A stretch of DNA of 17,493 bases from JBOHPP01 sp050731755 (GTDB lineage: Bacteria > Methylomirabilota > Methylomirabilia > Rokubacteriales > CSP1-6). The stretch is from assembly GCA_050731755.1 (NCBI GenBank), contig JBOHPP010000121.1, positions 1 to 17,493 on the forward strand, given 5' to 3'. A program made the translations under genes and the position numbers. Shown piece after piece: positions 1 to 5,525 of this stretch (positions are counted from its first letter, which is position 1; each line of letters starts with the position of its first letter). Under the pieces are notes generated by a model that did no database searches, was not told the DNA's origin, and worked only from the letters and a program-made list of their open reading frames with translations.

Positions 1-322
1 CGGGCGCTCTCCCGCTCGGTGTGGCCCGACACGGAAAGGCGCCCGCTGGGGACGGGCAAGAGAAACGACCCGCTCAGCCTCCGAAACCGATGGCCCGGCA
101 GATCGCTCGGGTCGTCATCCGCACATACGAGGAGCCGGAACTGCGACCGCTCCTCGCCATCCAGAAAAAAGAGCTCTCCTTGATCGGCGAGCTCGCGGAA
201 ATACCTTCTGAAGGATGGCGACGAGACCGCGGGGGGCGTGAGCGGTAGGCCGGAATCCGACAACACGACCAATCCGGACTTTGTCTCGATCTCGAGCCTA
301 GCTCTCATCTTCCGGCCCGGGA
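1..322. other. Left-edge stretch with no confident gene
   Basis: I see no recognisable gene, RNA or repeat here. One plus-strand frame is open from the window edge through 248, with a GTG at 21 and an ATG at 90. The part after the ATG would be a short charged peptide (RTYEEPELRPLL followed by AIQKKELSLIGEL) ending in an Arg-rich tail. It has no convincing ribosome-binding site and I do not recognise it. It could be the 3' end of a gene entering from the left, a decayed remnant, or chance in GC-rich DNA. Confidence 0.4.
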
Positions 323-331
323 TGCTAACAT
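323..331 (+). promoter_or_regulatory. Candidate extended -10 promoter of the VOC gene
   Basis: TGCTAACAT gives the extended -10 dinucleotide TG, one spacer base, then hexamer TAACAT. Transcription would start near 338, leaving a leader of about 30 bases that includes the GGGAGGA ribosome-binding site at 357-363. I see no good -35 hexamer at the normal distance, as expected for an extended -10 promoter. The TGCTA core recurs ahead of three other transcription units in this window. Confidence 0.5.
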
Positions 332-367
332 ACGAGGCCACCGATGGGCGCAACACGGGAGGATGCC

Positions 368-799
368 ATGGCGAAGATCAAGCACATCGCGCTCTCGACC
401 CAAAACCCTGAGGCGACCGCGAAGTTCTACGTGGACGTCTTCGGCATGAAGCAGATCGGGCGGGTCGACCATCCCGCCGTCGGTGGCTACTTCCTCACCG
501 ATGGCGACATCAACGTGGCGGTCCTCAAGTTCAAGAACGACGCGGTGGCGGGGCCCGAGCGCGGCAAGGACTACTGCGGCATCCACCACATCGGCTTTCA
601 GGTGGAGAGCCTGGAGGCGATCGCCGAGCGGCTGGCCGCCGCCGGCTCCGAGCGTCGCGATGATGTCAACGAGGCGCTCGGCGTGGGAAAGAGCGAGCAG
701 CGCTACGCCAACGTCGAGGTGAAGTACAGCGGCCCGGACGGAGTCATGCTGGACGTCTCCGAAACGGGCTGGATCGGCGCCTCGGGCTTCCGTCCCTAG
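368..799 (+). CDS. VOC (glyoxalase/bleomycin-resistance fold) family protein
   Basis: This 143-residue protein has the two-module vicinal-oxygen-chelate layout. The first beta-strand is KIKHIALST, followed by a helix with ATAKFYVDVFGM. The second module opens with GIHHIGFQVE (about 71-80) and ends with a strand GPDGVMLDVSE (about 122-132). H6, H73/H74 and D129 or E132 lie where family members bind a divalent metal. VOC proteins include glyoxalases, extradiol dioxygenases, epimerases and resistance proteins, and nothing here fixes the substrate. The ATG at 368 is chosen because GGGAGGA lies 4 bases upstream and the family motif begins at once; an in-frame ATG at 344 lacks such a site. It appears to be a single-gene unit, with a converging unit downstream. 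Confidence 0.9.
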   Translation: MAKIKHIALSTQNPEATAKFYVDVFGMKQIGRVDHPAVGGYFLTDGDINVAVLKFKNDAVAGPERGKDYCGIHHIGFQVESLEAIAERLAAAGSERRDDVNEALGVGKSEQRYANVEVKYSGPDGVMLDVSETGWIGASGFRP

Positions 800-809
800 C
801 CCGGTCGTT

Positions 810-838
810 GCCGGGGCCTCGTCGAGCGGGCCCCCGGC
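810..838. terminator. GC-rich hairpin between convergent genes
   Basis: GCCGGGGCC (810-818) can pair with GGGCCCCCGGC (828-838) around a nine-base loop with a small bulge. It lies in the 73-base gap between the 3' ends of the VOC gene and the unknown gene on the other strand. That is where a shared terminator would sit. Neither side carries a T-tract, so intrinsic termination is uncertain; it may only protect 3' ends or be chance. Confidence 0.3.
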
Positions 839-872
839 ACGTGCGGCGGCGCCGATCAGGCGGCGGGGCCCA

Positions 873-1205
873 TCACCTGCGCAGTACTTCGACGTGGCAC
901 TGGACGCCACCGCCTGCGGTTGAGGCGATGACGAGGCGCCTATCCGGGTTGGCCTGCATCGTCGCGGCGACCGCGTGGGTATCGAGCAGAGTGATCAGCT
1001 GCACGGCGTTCCGGTCCTCATACACCGACCGCCCAAGCTCCAACTGATGAGTGCTGTAGTCCCCATATTCGATCGAGAAGACACGGCCCTTCGCGGCTCC
1101 CCCGAAGTCCGTCGGCGCTAAAACGTCGGCTTCAGGGAAATTCTCCGTCAGGTACCTGCTGACGGCGTCGAGCCTCGCCGCGTTCGGGTCAGTCGCGCCC
1201 GGCAT
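873..1205 (-). CDS. Hypothetical protein, second gene of a two-gene cassette
   Basis: I do not recognise this 110-residue protein. It looks soluble and acidic to neutral, with no signal peptide or membrane segment. It contains a mixed alpha/beta stretch with LDAVSRYLTENFPEADVL near the N-terminus, a central HQLELGRSVYEDR, and a hydrophobic strand RRLVIAST near the C-terminus. The ATG at 1205 shares its A with the stop of the upstream gene (TGATG), so translation is probably coupled; a GTG at 1208 is an alternative start. Coupling to the CxxC protein suggests the two act together, but the sequence gives no function. Confidence 0.65.
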   Translation of the reverse strand: MPGATDPNAARLDAVSRYLTENFPEADVLAPTDFGGAAKGRVFSIEYGDYSTHQLELGRSVYEDRNAVQLITLLDTHAVAATMQANPDRRLVIASTAGGGVQCHVEVLRR

Positions 1206-1432
1206 CACCCGGCCCCGGCGTCACGCACGGCGCAGACCACGATCTTGCTGCGCCGGCAGCGCGAGCAGCCGCCCTGGGCGACCTCGAAGCTAACGTCTCC
1301 GTCGAGCGCGGCGAACCCCGCTTGGGCTTCGGCCAGGGTGGCCTTGACTTCCAGGGCAAGGCATCCATCGCACATCCTGAGGCCGGGCTCCGCGCGCAGG
1401 ACTGCAGCGATTCGGTCCTCGACAGTGTCCAT
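1205..1432 (-). CDS. Small protein with two CxxC pairs, putative zinc ribbon
   Basis: This 75-residue protein carries C21-D-G-C24 and C56-S-R-C59, separated by 31 residues, which is the spacing pattern of a small zinc-ribbon or other four-cysteine metal site. A further cysteine follows at about 67. The N-terminal part (VEDRIAAVLRAEPGLRMCDGC) reads like a short helix leading into the first knuckle, possibly DNA- or protein-binding. Metal binding and function are inferred only from the cysteines. The start codon lies just nine bases after a TGCTACACT promoter element, with no ribosome-binding site between, so the mRNA may be leaderless. It overlaps the next gene through TGATG. Confidence 0.65.
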   Translation of the reverse strand: MDTVEDRIAAVLRAEPGLRMCDGCLALEVKATLAEAQAGFAALDGDVSFEVAQGGCSRCRRSKIVVCAVRDAGAG

Positions 1433-1441
1433 GGCAACGCG

Positions 1442-1450
1442 AGTGTAGCA
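1442..1450 (-). promoter_or_regulatory. Extended -10 promoter of the CxxC cassette
   Basis: The minus strand reads TGCTACACT (TG, spacer base, hexamer TACACT), followed by nine bases and the ATG at 1432. Transcription would start about 2-3 bases before the start codon. The 12-mer TGCTACACTCGC is repeated exactly in front of the TRAP operon at 12084. No clear -35 hexamer is visible. Confidence 0.55.
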
Positions 1451-1476
1451 CGGGCTGGGCCGCTGCTCCTGCGACG

Positions 1477-2679
1477 CTAGACCACGCGCTCGGCGCGCAG
1501 CGCGGCGATCACGCTGGCCGACATCCCGAGGAGCCCGGAGAGGATCTCGTCGGTGTCGTGGCCGAGCGCGGGCCCCGCGTGGGTGACGCGGCCGGGCGTC
1601 CGCGAGAGCTTGGGCACCACGCCGGGTTGCGCCAGCGCACCCAGTCCCTCGGCGGCGACGTCGAGGATCATCTCGCGCTCGCGGTAGTGCGGCTCGGCGA
1701 AGATGTCGGCGATGCTCATGACGGGCGCGTGGGGAATGTCATGGGCGCGCAGCTCGTCGACGGCCTTGTCGAACGAGCGGGCGGCGAACCACTTCTCGGC
1801 GAGGCCGAGGATCACGTCGAGGTGCTGCGGGCGCGCCTCCGCGCTGGCGAACCGCGGGTCGCGCGGCAGCTCGGGCCGCCCCAGCATCACGCAGAATCGC
1901 TCGAAGAGGTGCTGAGCGGGCGCGGTGAAAACGATCCAGCGCCCGTCGAGCGTCTGATAGGCCCCGCCCGGCCAGCCGGAGTGCTGCAGCGTACCGCGCT
2001 CGCGGACGACCCCCTGCCGCCCGTAGAGCGTCGTCGTGTACTCCAGGAGGCGGAAGGCGGATTCGTAGAGCGCGGCGTCGATCCACTGGCCTTCGCCCGT
2101 CGCGTCGCGATGGCGTAGCGCCGCCAGGACCCCGAAGGCGGTGAACAGCCCGGTGAGGTAGTCGGGATAGACCGGTGTCGGCCGCGCCGGCGGCCGATCC
2201 GCGTGGCCGTTCACGTACCACGTGCCGCCGAAGGCGGAGGCGATGGCGGCAAAGCCCGGGCCGTCGCGCAGCGGCCCGGTCTGGCCGAAGGCGGTGATCC
2301 GCGCCATGATCAGGCGCGGGTTGATCGCCGACAGCGCGTCCCACCCGAGGCCCCAACCCTCCAGGACGCCCGGGCGGAAGTTCTCGAGGACGACGTCGCA
2401 GTGGGGGACCAGGCGCCGGACGATGTCCTGGCCCTTCGGCGTGCGCAGGTCGAGGGTCATCAGCTTCTTGTTCCGGTTGTCCACCGCGAACCAGTACGAG
2501 CACCCGTCCTCCGCCGGCCCCAGGCGCCGGAGGTCGTCGCCCTTGCCGGGCAGCTCGGTCTTGATCACCTCGGCGCCGAACTCGGCCATGAGCGTGCCGC
2601 AGAAGGGGCCGGCCACGATCTGGGCCAGCTCGAGCACGCGAATGCCGTCGAGCGGCCGGCGAGGTTCGCCTGGTTCCAT
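1477..2679 (-). CDS. CaiB/BaiF family (class III) CoA-transferase
   Basis: This 400-residue protein matches class III CoA-transferases, which move CoA between carboxylic acids through an aspartyl-CoA thioester intermediate. The N-terminal block LDGIRVLELAQIVAGPFCG (10-28), then AEFGAEVIKTE, NRNKKLMTLDLRTPKG (68-83) and VVLENFRPGV are family hallmarks. D173 in PVYPDYLTGL aligns with the catalytic Asp of formyl-CoA transferase (Asp169). Length is typical of a one-domain member. The ATG at 2679 is chosen because it fits the family N-terminus and lies nine bases after a promoter element; the open frame continues upstream only into the divergent gene's control region. Substrates cannot be read from the sequence: carnitine-, oxalate-, formyl-, succinyl- or aromatic-acid-specific enzymes all share this form. 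It stands alone. Confidence 0.93.
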   Translation of the reverse strand: MEPGEPRRPLDGIRVLELAQIVAGPFCGTLMAEFGAEVIKTELPGKGDDLRRLGPAEDGCSYWFAVDNRNKKLMTLDLRTPKGQDIVRRLVPHCDVVLENFRPGVLEGWGLGWDALSAINPRLIMARITAFGQTGPLRDGPGFAAIASAFGGTWYVNGHADRPPARPTPVYPDYLTGLFTAFGVLAALRHRDATGEGQWIDAALYESAFRLLEYTTTLYGRQGVVRERGTLQHSGWPGGAYQTLDGRWIVFTAPAQHLFERFCVMLGRPELPRDPRFASAEARPQHLDVILGLAEKWFAARSFDKAVDELRAHDIPHAPVMSIADIFAEPHYREREMILDVAAEGLGALAQPGVVPKLSRTPGRVTHAGPALGHDTDEILSGLLGMSASVIAALRAERVV

Positions 2680-2688
2680 AGAGCGGGG

Positions 2689-2697
2689 AGTGTAGCA
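2689..2697 (-). promoter_or_regulatory. Extended -10 promoter of the CoA-transferase gene
   Basis: The minus strand reads TGCTACACT, identical to the elements at 1442-1450 and 12084-12092. Exactly nine bases (CCCCGCTCT) separate it from the ATG at 2679, the same distance as for the CxxC gene, and they contain no purine-rich ribosome-binding site. The predicted start point is about 2682, so the transcript would be leaderless or nearly so. Confidence 0.55.
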
Positions 2698-2717
2698 TCC
2701 GGCGAGGTGACTCCGTG

Positions 2718-2738
2718 TATCATCCGATCGAGCGCTCG
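2718..2738 (+). promoter_or_regulatory. Possible -10 and adjacent palindrome ahead of the glycolytic operon
   Basis: TATCAT (2718-2723) is a fair plus-strand -10 candidate about 60 bases before the phosphofructokinase start. The perfect ten-base palindrome CGAGCGCTCG (2729-2738) would cover its transcription start and could be an operator. No -35 is apparent, and short GC palindromes arise by chance in such DNA, so this is weak. Confidence 0.25.
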
Positions 2739-2782
2739 CCCCGGCGTTGACCGCGCCCGAACGATAGGGGCACGGAGTGTTG

Positions 2783-4012
2783 ATGAAGACGTTGGCCATC
2801 CTCGTCGGTGGCGGCCCGGCGCCGGGCATCAACGCGGTGATCGCGGCAGCCACCATCGAAGCCCGCAACCACGGCCTGCGCGTCCTCGGGTGCTCCGACG
2901 GCTTCCGGTGGCTTCTGGAGGGTGACACCCAGCACGTCGTCGAGTTGGGCATCCACGACGTCTCGCGCATCCACTTCGAAGGCGGCTCGATCCTCCGGAC
3001 CTCGCGGGCCAACCCGACCCGTACGCCGGAAGGCGTCGCCCGCGTGGCCGATACCCTCCGGCGCCTGGGCGTGGATCATCTGATCACCATCGGCGGGGAC
3101 GACACCGCGTTCGCCGCCTCCCGCCTGGCCCCGGCCACCCCCGGGCTCACCGTCGCCCACGTGCCCAAGACGATCGACAACGACCTGCCCCTGCCGAGCG
3201 ACATCGTCACCTTCGGCTTCACCACGGCCTGCGACCTCGGCAAGGACCTGGTCCGCAATCTCATGCAAGACGCGGCGACGATGGAGCGCTGGTACTTCGT
3301 CACCGTCATGGGGCGGCACGCCGGCCACCTGGCCCTCGGCATCGGGGGCTCGGCGGCGGCGACGCTGACGGTGATCGCCGAGGAGTTCCGCGATGCGCCA
3401 CTCAGCCTCGACCGCCTCGCCGACGTCCTGGAGGGGGCCATCATCAAGCGGCGCGCGCAGGGCCGCGAGCACGGCGTGGCCATCCTGTCCGAGGGACTCT
3501 CCGAGAAGATCGACCCGGCGACCTTCGGCGAGGTCGAGCGCGACGCCTATGGCAACGTGCGGCTCACCGAGCTGGAGCTGGGCCGTCTGCTGAAGGAGCG
3601 CGTGGCGGCCAGCCTCCACGCTCGCGGTGTGGACGTGACCGTCGTGGCCAAGGAGCTGGGGTACGAGCTGCGCTGCGCGCCGCCCGGCGCTCACGATATC
3701 CAGTACTGCCGGAGCCTCGGCTACTGGGCCACCCGCTTCCTCCTGGAGGGCGGCGGCAACGCCATGGTCACCATTCAGGCCGGCCGGCTGGTGCCCGTTC
3801 CCTTCGGCCTCATGATGGATGCCCAGACCGGCAAGATTCGCGTCCGCTATGTAGACGTGGAGTCGGAGATGTACCAGACGCTCGCGGCGTACATGATCCG
3901 GCTCAAGCCGGAGGACTTCGACGACCCGCACACGCTGGCGGTCCTGGCCAAGGCCGGCAACCTCGGTGAGACCGAGTTCGCCAAGCGCTTCGGCCCGCTG
4001 GTAGGGAGGTAA
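2783..4012 (+). CDS. pfp: PPi-dependent 6-phosphofructokinase
   Basis: This 409-residue phosphofructokinase phosphorylates fructose 6-phosphate to fructose 1,6-bisphosphate. It shows the pyrophosphate-type signatures: GGGPAPGIN at 9-17, GGDDT at 104-108 (ATP enzymes have GGDGS/T) and PKTIDND at 128-134 (ATP enzymes have PGTIDND). From established work, the second Asp of GGDD and the Lys before TIDND block the ATP site and favour PPi. D132 is the expected catalytic base and M176-G-R178 the sugar-phosphate-binding motif. PPi use makes the step reversible and saves ATP. The ATG at 2783 has GGAG five bases upstream (2774-2777); GTG 2777 and TTG 2780 are weaker starts. It overlaps no gene but sits two bases from the aldolase, forming consecutive glycolytic steps. 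Donor specificity is inferred from motifs. Confidence 0.92.
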   Translation: MKTLAILVGGGPAPGINAVIAAATIEARNHGLRVLGCSDGFRWLLEGDTQHVVELGIHDVSRIHFEGGSILRTSRANPTRTPEGVARVADTLRRLGVDHLITIGGDDTAFAASRLAPATPGLTVAHVPKTIDNDLPLPSDIVTFGFTTACDLGKDLVRNLMQDAATMERWYFVTVMGRHAGHLALGIGGSAAATLTVIAEEFRDAPLSLDRLADVLEGAIIKRRAQGREHGVAILSEGLSEKIDPATFGEVERDAYGNVRLTELELGRLLKERVAASLHARGVDVTVVAKELGYELRCAPPGAHDIQYCRSLGYWATRFLLEGGGNAMVTIQAGRLVPVPFGLMMDAQTGKIRVRYVDVESEMYQTLAAYMIRLKPEDFDDPHTLAVLAKAGNLGETEFAKRFGPLVGR

Positions 4013-4014
4013 GC

Positions 4015-4779
4015 GTGCACCTCGAGAAGATCGACCGCGACGGGCGAGGGCGGTTCGCGTTCCTCGCCTACGACCAGGGGCTCGAGCACGGGCCGGAGGA
4101 CTTCCGGCCCAACCCGGAGGCGGCCTCGCCGCGCTTCGTCCTCGAGCTGGCCCGCGACTCGGACTACACCGCGGTGGTCTTCCAGCAGGGCGTCGCCCTG
4201 GCCACGCGCGAGCTCTACCCGGAGGTGCCGCGGCTCGTCAAGCTGAACGGCAAGGCCGGGCTGGCCAAGGGCGAGCCCTACTCGCCGCTCCTGTGCCCGG
4301 TGGAGTACGCGGTCAAGGCCCTCCGCGCCGTGGCCGTCGGCTACACGATTTACCTGGGATCCGAGCACGAGGCGCGCATGCTGGCCGAGTTCGCCCAGGT
4401 CGTGCGGGACGCCGAGGCTCTCGGCGTGCCCACCGTCGCCTGGGTCTACCCCCGCGGCAAGGCGGTCGGCTCCGACACCGCGCCCGAGATCGTGGCCTAC
4501 GCCGCCCGCGTCGCCTACGAACTGGGCGCCGACGTCGCCAAGGTGAAGTGGTCGGGCAGTGTGGATTCGTTCCGATGGGCCTGCACGAGCGCTGTCACCA
4601 CGAAGGTCGTCCTCTCGGGTGGCGTCCTGACCGAATCGCCAGGCGAGTTCCTCGCCGTCGTGGACGGCGTCATGCGGGCGGGCGGCGCCGGCGTCGCCGT
4701 GGGCCGGAACGTGTGGCAGCGGCCGCGCGCCGAGGCGGGGGCCATCTCCAAGGACATCGTGGCGCGCGTCCGCGCCTGA
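4015..4779 (+). CDS. Archaeal/DhnA-type class I fructose-bisphosphate aldolase
   Basis: This 254-residue TIM-barrel enzyme resembles the DhnA/archaeal class I aldolase family. It would cleave fructose 1,6-bisphosphate to glyceraldehyde 3-phosphate and dihydroxyacetone phosphate through a lysine Schiff base. Family features are the early FLAYDQGLEHGPEDF (16-30), KLNGKAGLAKGEPYSPL (76-92), YTIYLGSE (110-117), and DVAKVKWSG (173-181), where K176 or K178 is the expected Schiff-base lysine. SGGVLTE (201-207) and AGVAVGRNVWQ (225-235) form the phosphate-binding end. It is slightly shorter than many archaeal relatives. The GTG start has GGGAGG five bases upstream, inside the end of the phosphofructokinase gene, so the two are co-translated and use the same metabolite in turn. 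Related families include 2-amino-3,7-dideoxy-heptulosonate synthase, so a side role is possible but less likely here. Confidence 0.9.
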   Translation: MHLEKIDRDGRGRFAFLAYDQGLEHGPEDFRPNPEAASPRFVLELARDSDYTAVVFQQGVALATRELYPEVPRLVKLNGKAGLAKGEPYSPLLCPVEYAVKALRAVAVGYTIYLGSEHEARMLAEFAQVVRDAEALGVPTVAWVYPRGKAVGSDTAPEIVAYAARVAYELGADVAKVKWSGSVDSFRWACTSAVTTKVVLSGGVLTESPGEFLAVVDGVMRAGGAGVAVGRNVWQRPRAEAGAISKDIVARVRA

Positions 4780-4784
4780 CGCGC

Positions 4785-4811
4785 CTGTCCACATGTCCAC
4801 AGTCGTCCACA
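4785..4811 (+). repeat. Three direct GTCCACA repeats resembling DnaA boxes
   Basis: GTCCACA occurs at 4787-4793, 4795-4801 and 4805-4811 in the same orientation. With their two preceding bases they read CTGTCCACA, ATGTCCACA and TCGTCCACA, each matching 7 of 9 positions of the TTATCCACA DnaA box. The first and third fit the relaxed box reported for high-GC Streptomyces. No replication genes lie nearby, so a regulator site or chance cluster remains possible. Confidence 0.4.
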
Positions 4812-4973
4812 TCACCGAAATCTGACGGACCGATGCGGTTTCGCGGGGAGACTCGCCCAAAACGACCGATCTGGCGAGCCGCCGCAAGCCACGAGGCCCG
4901 ATTCCCCTGTACTGGGGGCCCGCGTGCGTTGTGAGGAGCGGCGTACACGCCCTGAATGCGTGTGAACGAAGGC

Positions 4974-5002
4974 TTGACGTCTCGATGGGTGGGCCTGATA
5001 AG
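4974..5002 (+). promoter_or_regulatory. Candidate -35/-10 promoter of the small gene pair
   Basis: TTGACG (4974-4979) and GATAAG (4997-5002) are 17 bases apart, matching five of six and four of six positions of the primary sigma-factor consensus. The predicted start point is about 5009-5010, directly before the ATG at 5011. No good ribosome-binding site precedes that ATG, so this unit too may be leaderless. Confidence 0.5.
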
Positions 5003-5010
5003 TGGCCCAC

Positions 5011-5250
5011 ATGGAAAATCGCCGGAAGCCCCTGGCCAAAGTAGAAGGACGCCGTCGTCTGCGGCTCAGCGGGGTCACCGTGGCCTGGAGAGGGACGCCG
5101 GACCTCGACGACTGGGTGGCCTACATCGCGATGACGAAGTCGAAGAAGCTCGTCCTGGTCGACGGGGCGACCGAGCGGAAGGTGAAGGCTCTGCTGTCAC
5201 GCCTGCAGACAATGTCAAAGCGGCAGGTCGAGAAGCTCGCGAAAGGATGA
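5011..5250 (+). CDS. Small basic hypothetical protein
   Basis: I do not recognise this 79-residue protein. It is rich in Lys and Arg at both ends (MENRRKPLAKVEGRRRLRL at the start, MSKRQVEKLAKG at the end). A central strand-helix part contains DLDDWVAYIAMTKSKKLVLV. It has no membrane segment, signal or cysteine motif. Its charge suggests nucleic-acid contact, but that is only inference. The ATG at 5011 fits the promoter better than the in-frame GTG at 5002, which would lie inside the -10. Its stop overlaps the next start (ATGA), so the two are coupled. Confidence 0.55.
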   Translation: MENRRKPLAKVEGRRRLRLSGVTVAWRGTPDLDDWVAYIAMTKSKKLVLVDGATERKVKALLSRLQTMSKRQVEKLAKG

Positions 5251-5522
5251 GGCGTATGGACCTCCATCGGAGCGAGCGACTCATGGTCAAGGTGGACCTG
5301 CTGGGCGAACCGTGTCTCTGGCGCTGGGAGATCCTCGATGCCGAGAACGGCACGCTCATCGAAAGCAGTTGGGCGAACGAATGGACGGGCTACGAGTCGT
5401 CGCGGGACGCGCTGCAGGCCGGGGTCATGCGGCTTACCGAGCTCACGCGCCTCAGCCGCGGAGCGGTTCTTCGCGCTCGGCCCACGCCCGCAAAGGACCA
5501 GATCCTTCGTTCAGTCCAGTAA
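5247..5522 (+). CDS. Hypothetical small protein with a WRWEI core
   Basis: This 91-residue protein has a compact beta core (MVKVDLLGEPCLWRWEILD) followed by ESSWANEWTGYESSRDALQ and a helix with AGVMRLTEL. Short proteins with this look (a W-rich WEI strand, then SSW...EW.GY.S...A) are common in proteobacteria and related phyla, without a known function as far as I recall. The ATG at 5247 overlaps the preceding stop by four bases; an ATG at 5256 with GAGG three bases upstream is an equally good start. It ends three bases before the convergent amidase stop, leaving no room for a separate terminator. Confidence 0.6.
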   Translation: MRRMDLHRSERLMVKVDLLGEPCLWRWEILDAENGTLIESSWANEWTGYESSRDALQAGVMRLTELTRLSRGAVLRARPTPAKDQILRSVQ

Positions 5523-5525
5523 GCG

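Larger units (their letters stand above)
4780..5010. other. Intergenic region with GTCCACA repeats
   Basis: This 231-base gap follows the aldolase gene and precedes a pair of small unknown genes. It starts with three GTCCACA repeats, described separately, and ends with a promoter at 4974-5002. A short hairpin could form from GGCCC (4895-4899) and GGGCC (4916-4920). I see no convincing terminator with a T-tract and no RNA gene, although a small RNA cannot be excluded by eye. Confidence 0.5.

Noticed and set aside
2680..3012. N-terminal extension of the CoA-transferase frame into the phosphofructokinase gene
   Set aside because: The added residues do not look like the family and overlap the divergent gene antisense. 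The family N-terminus begins just after the ATG at 2679.
2720..3931. Long minus-strand open frame (403 codons) opposite the phosphofructokinase gene
   Set aside because: It is a GC-rich antisense shadow: low-complexity Asp/Glu/His/Arg/Gly-rich translation, no family motif, and the plus strand carries a clear phosphofructokinase.
3847..5010. Minus-strand open frame (387 codons) opposite the aldolase gene
   Set aside because: It is an antisense shadow with no motif, and it crosses the intergenic gap and repeats.
4780..5010. Chromosomal replication origin at the GTCCACA repeats
   Set aside because: There is no AT-rich unwinding stretch and no dnaA, dnaN, gyrB, parA or parB gene nearby. Three imperfect boxes are not enough.
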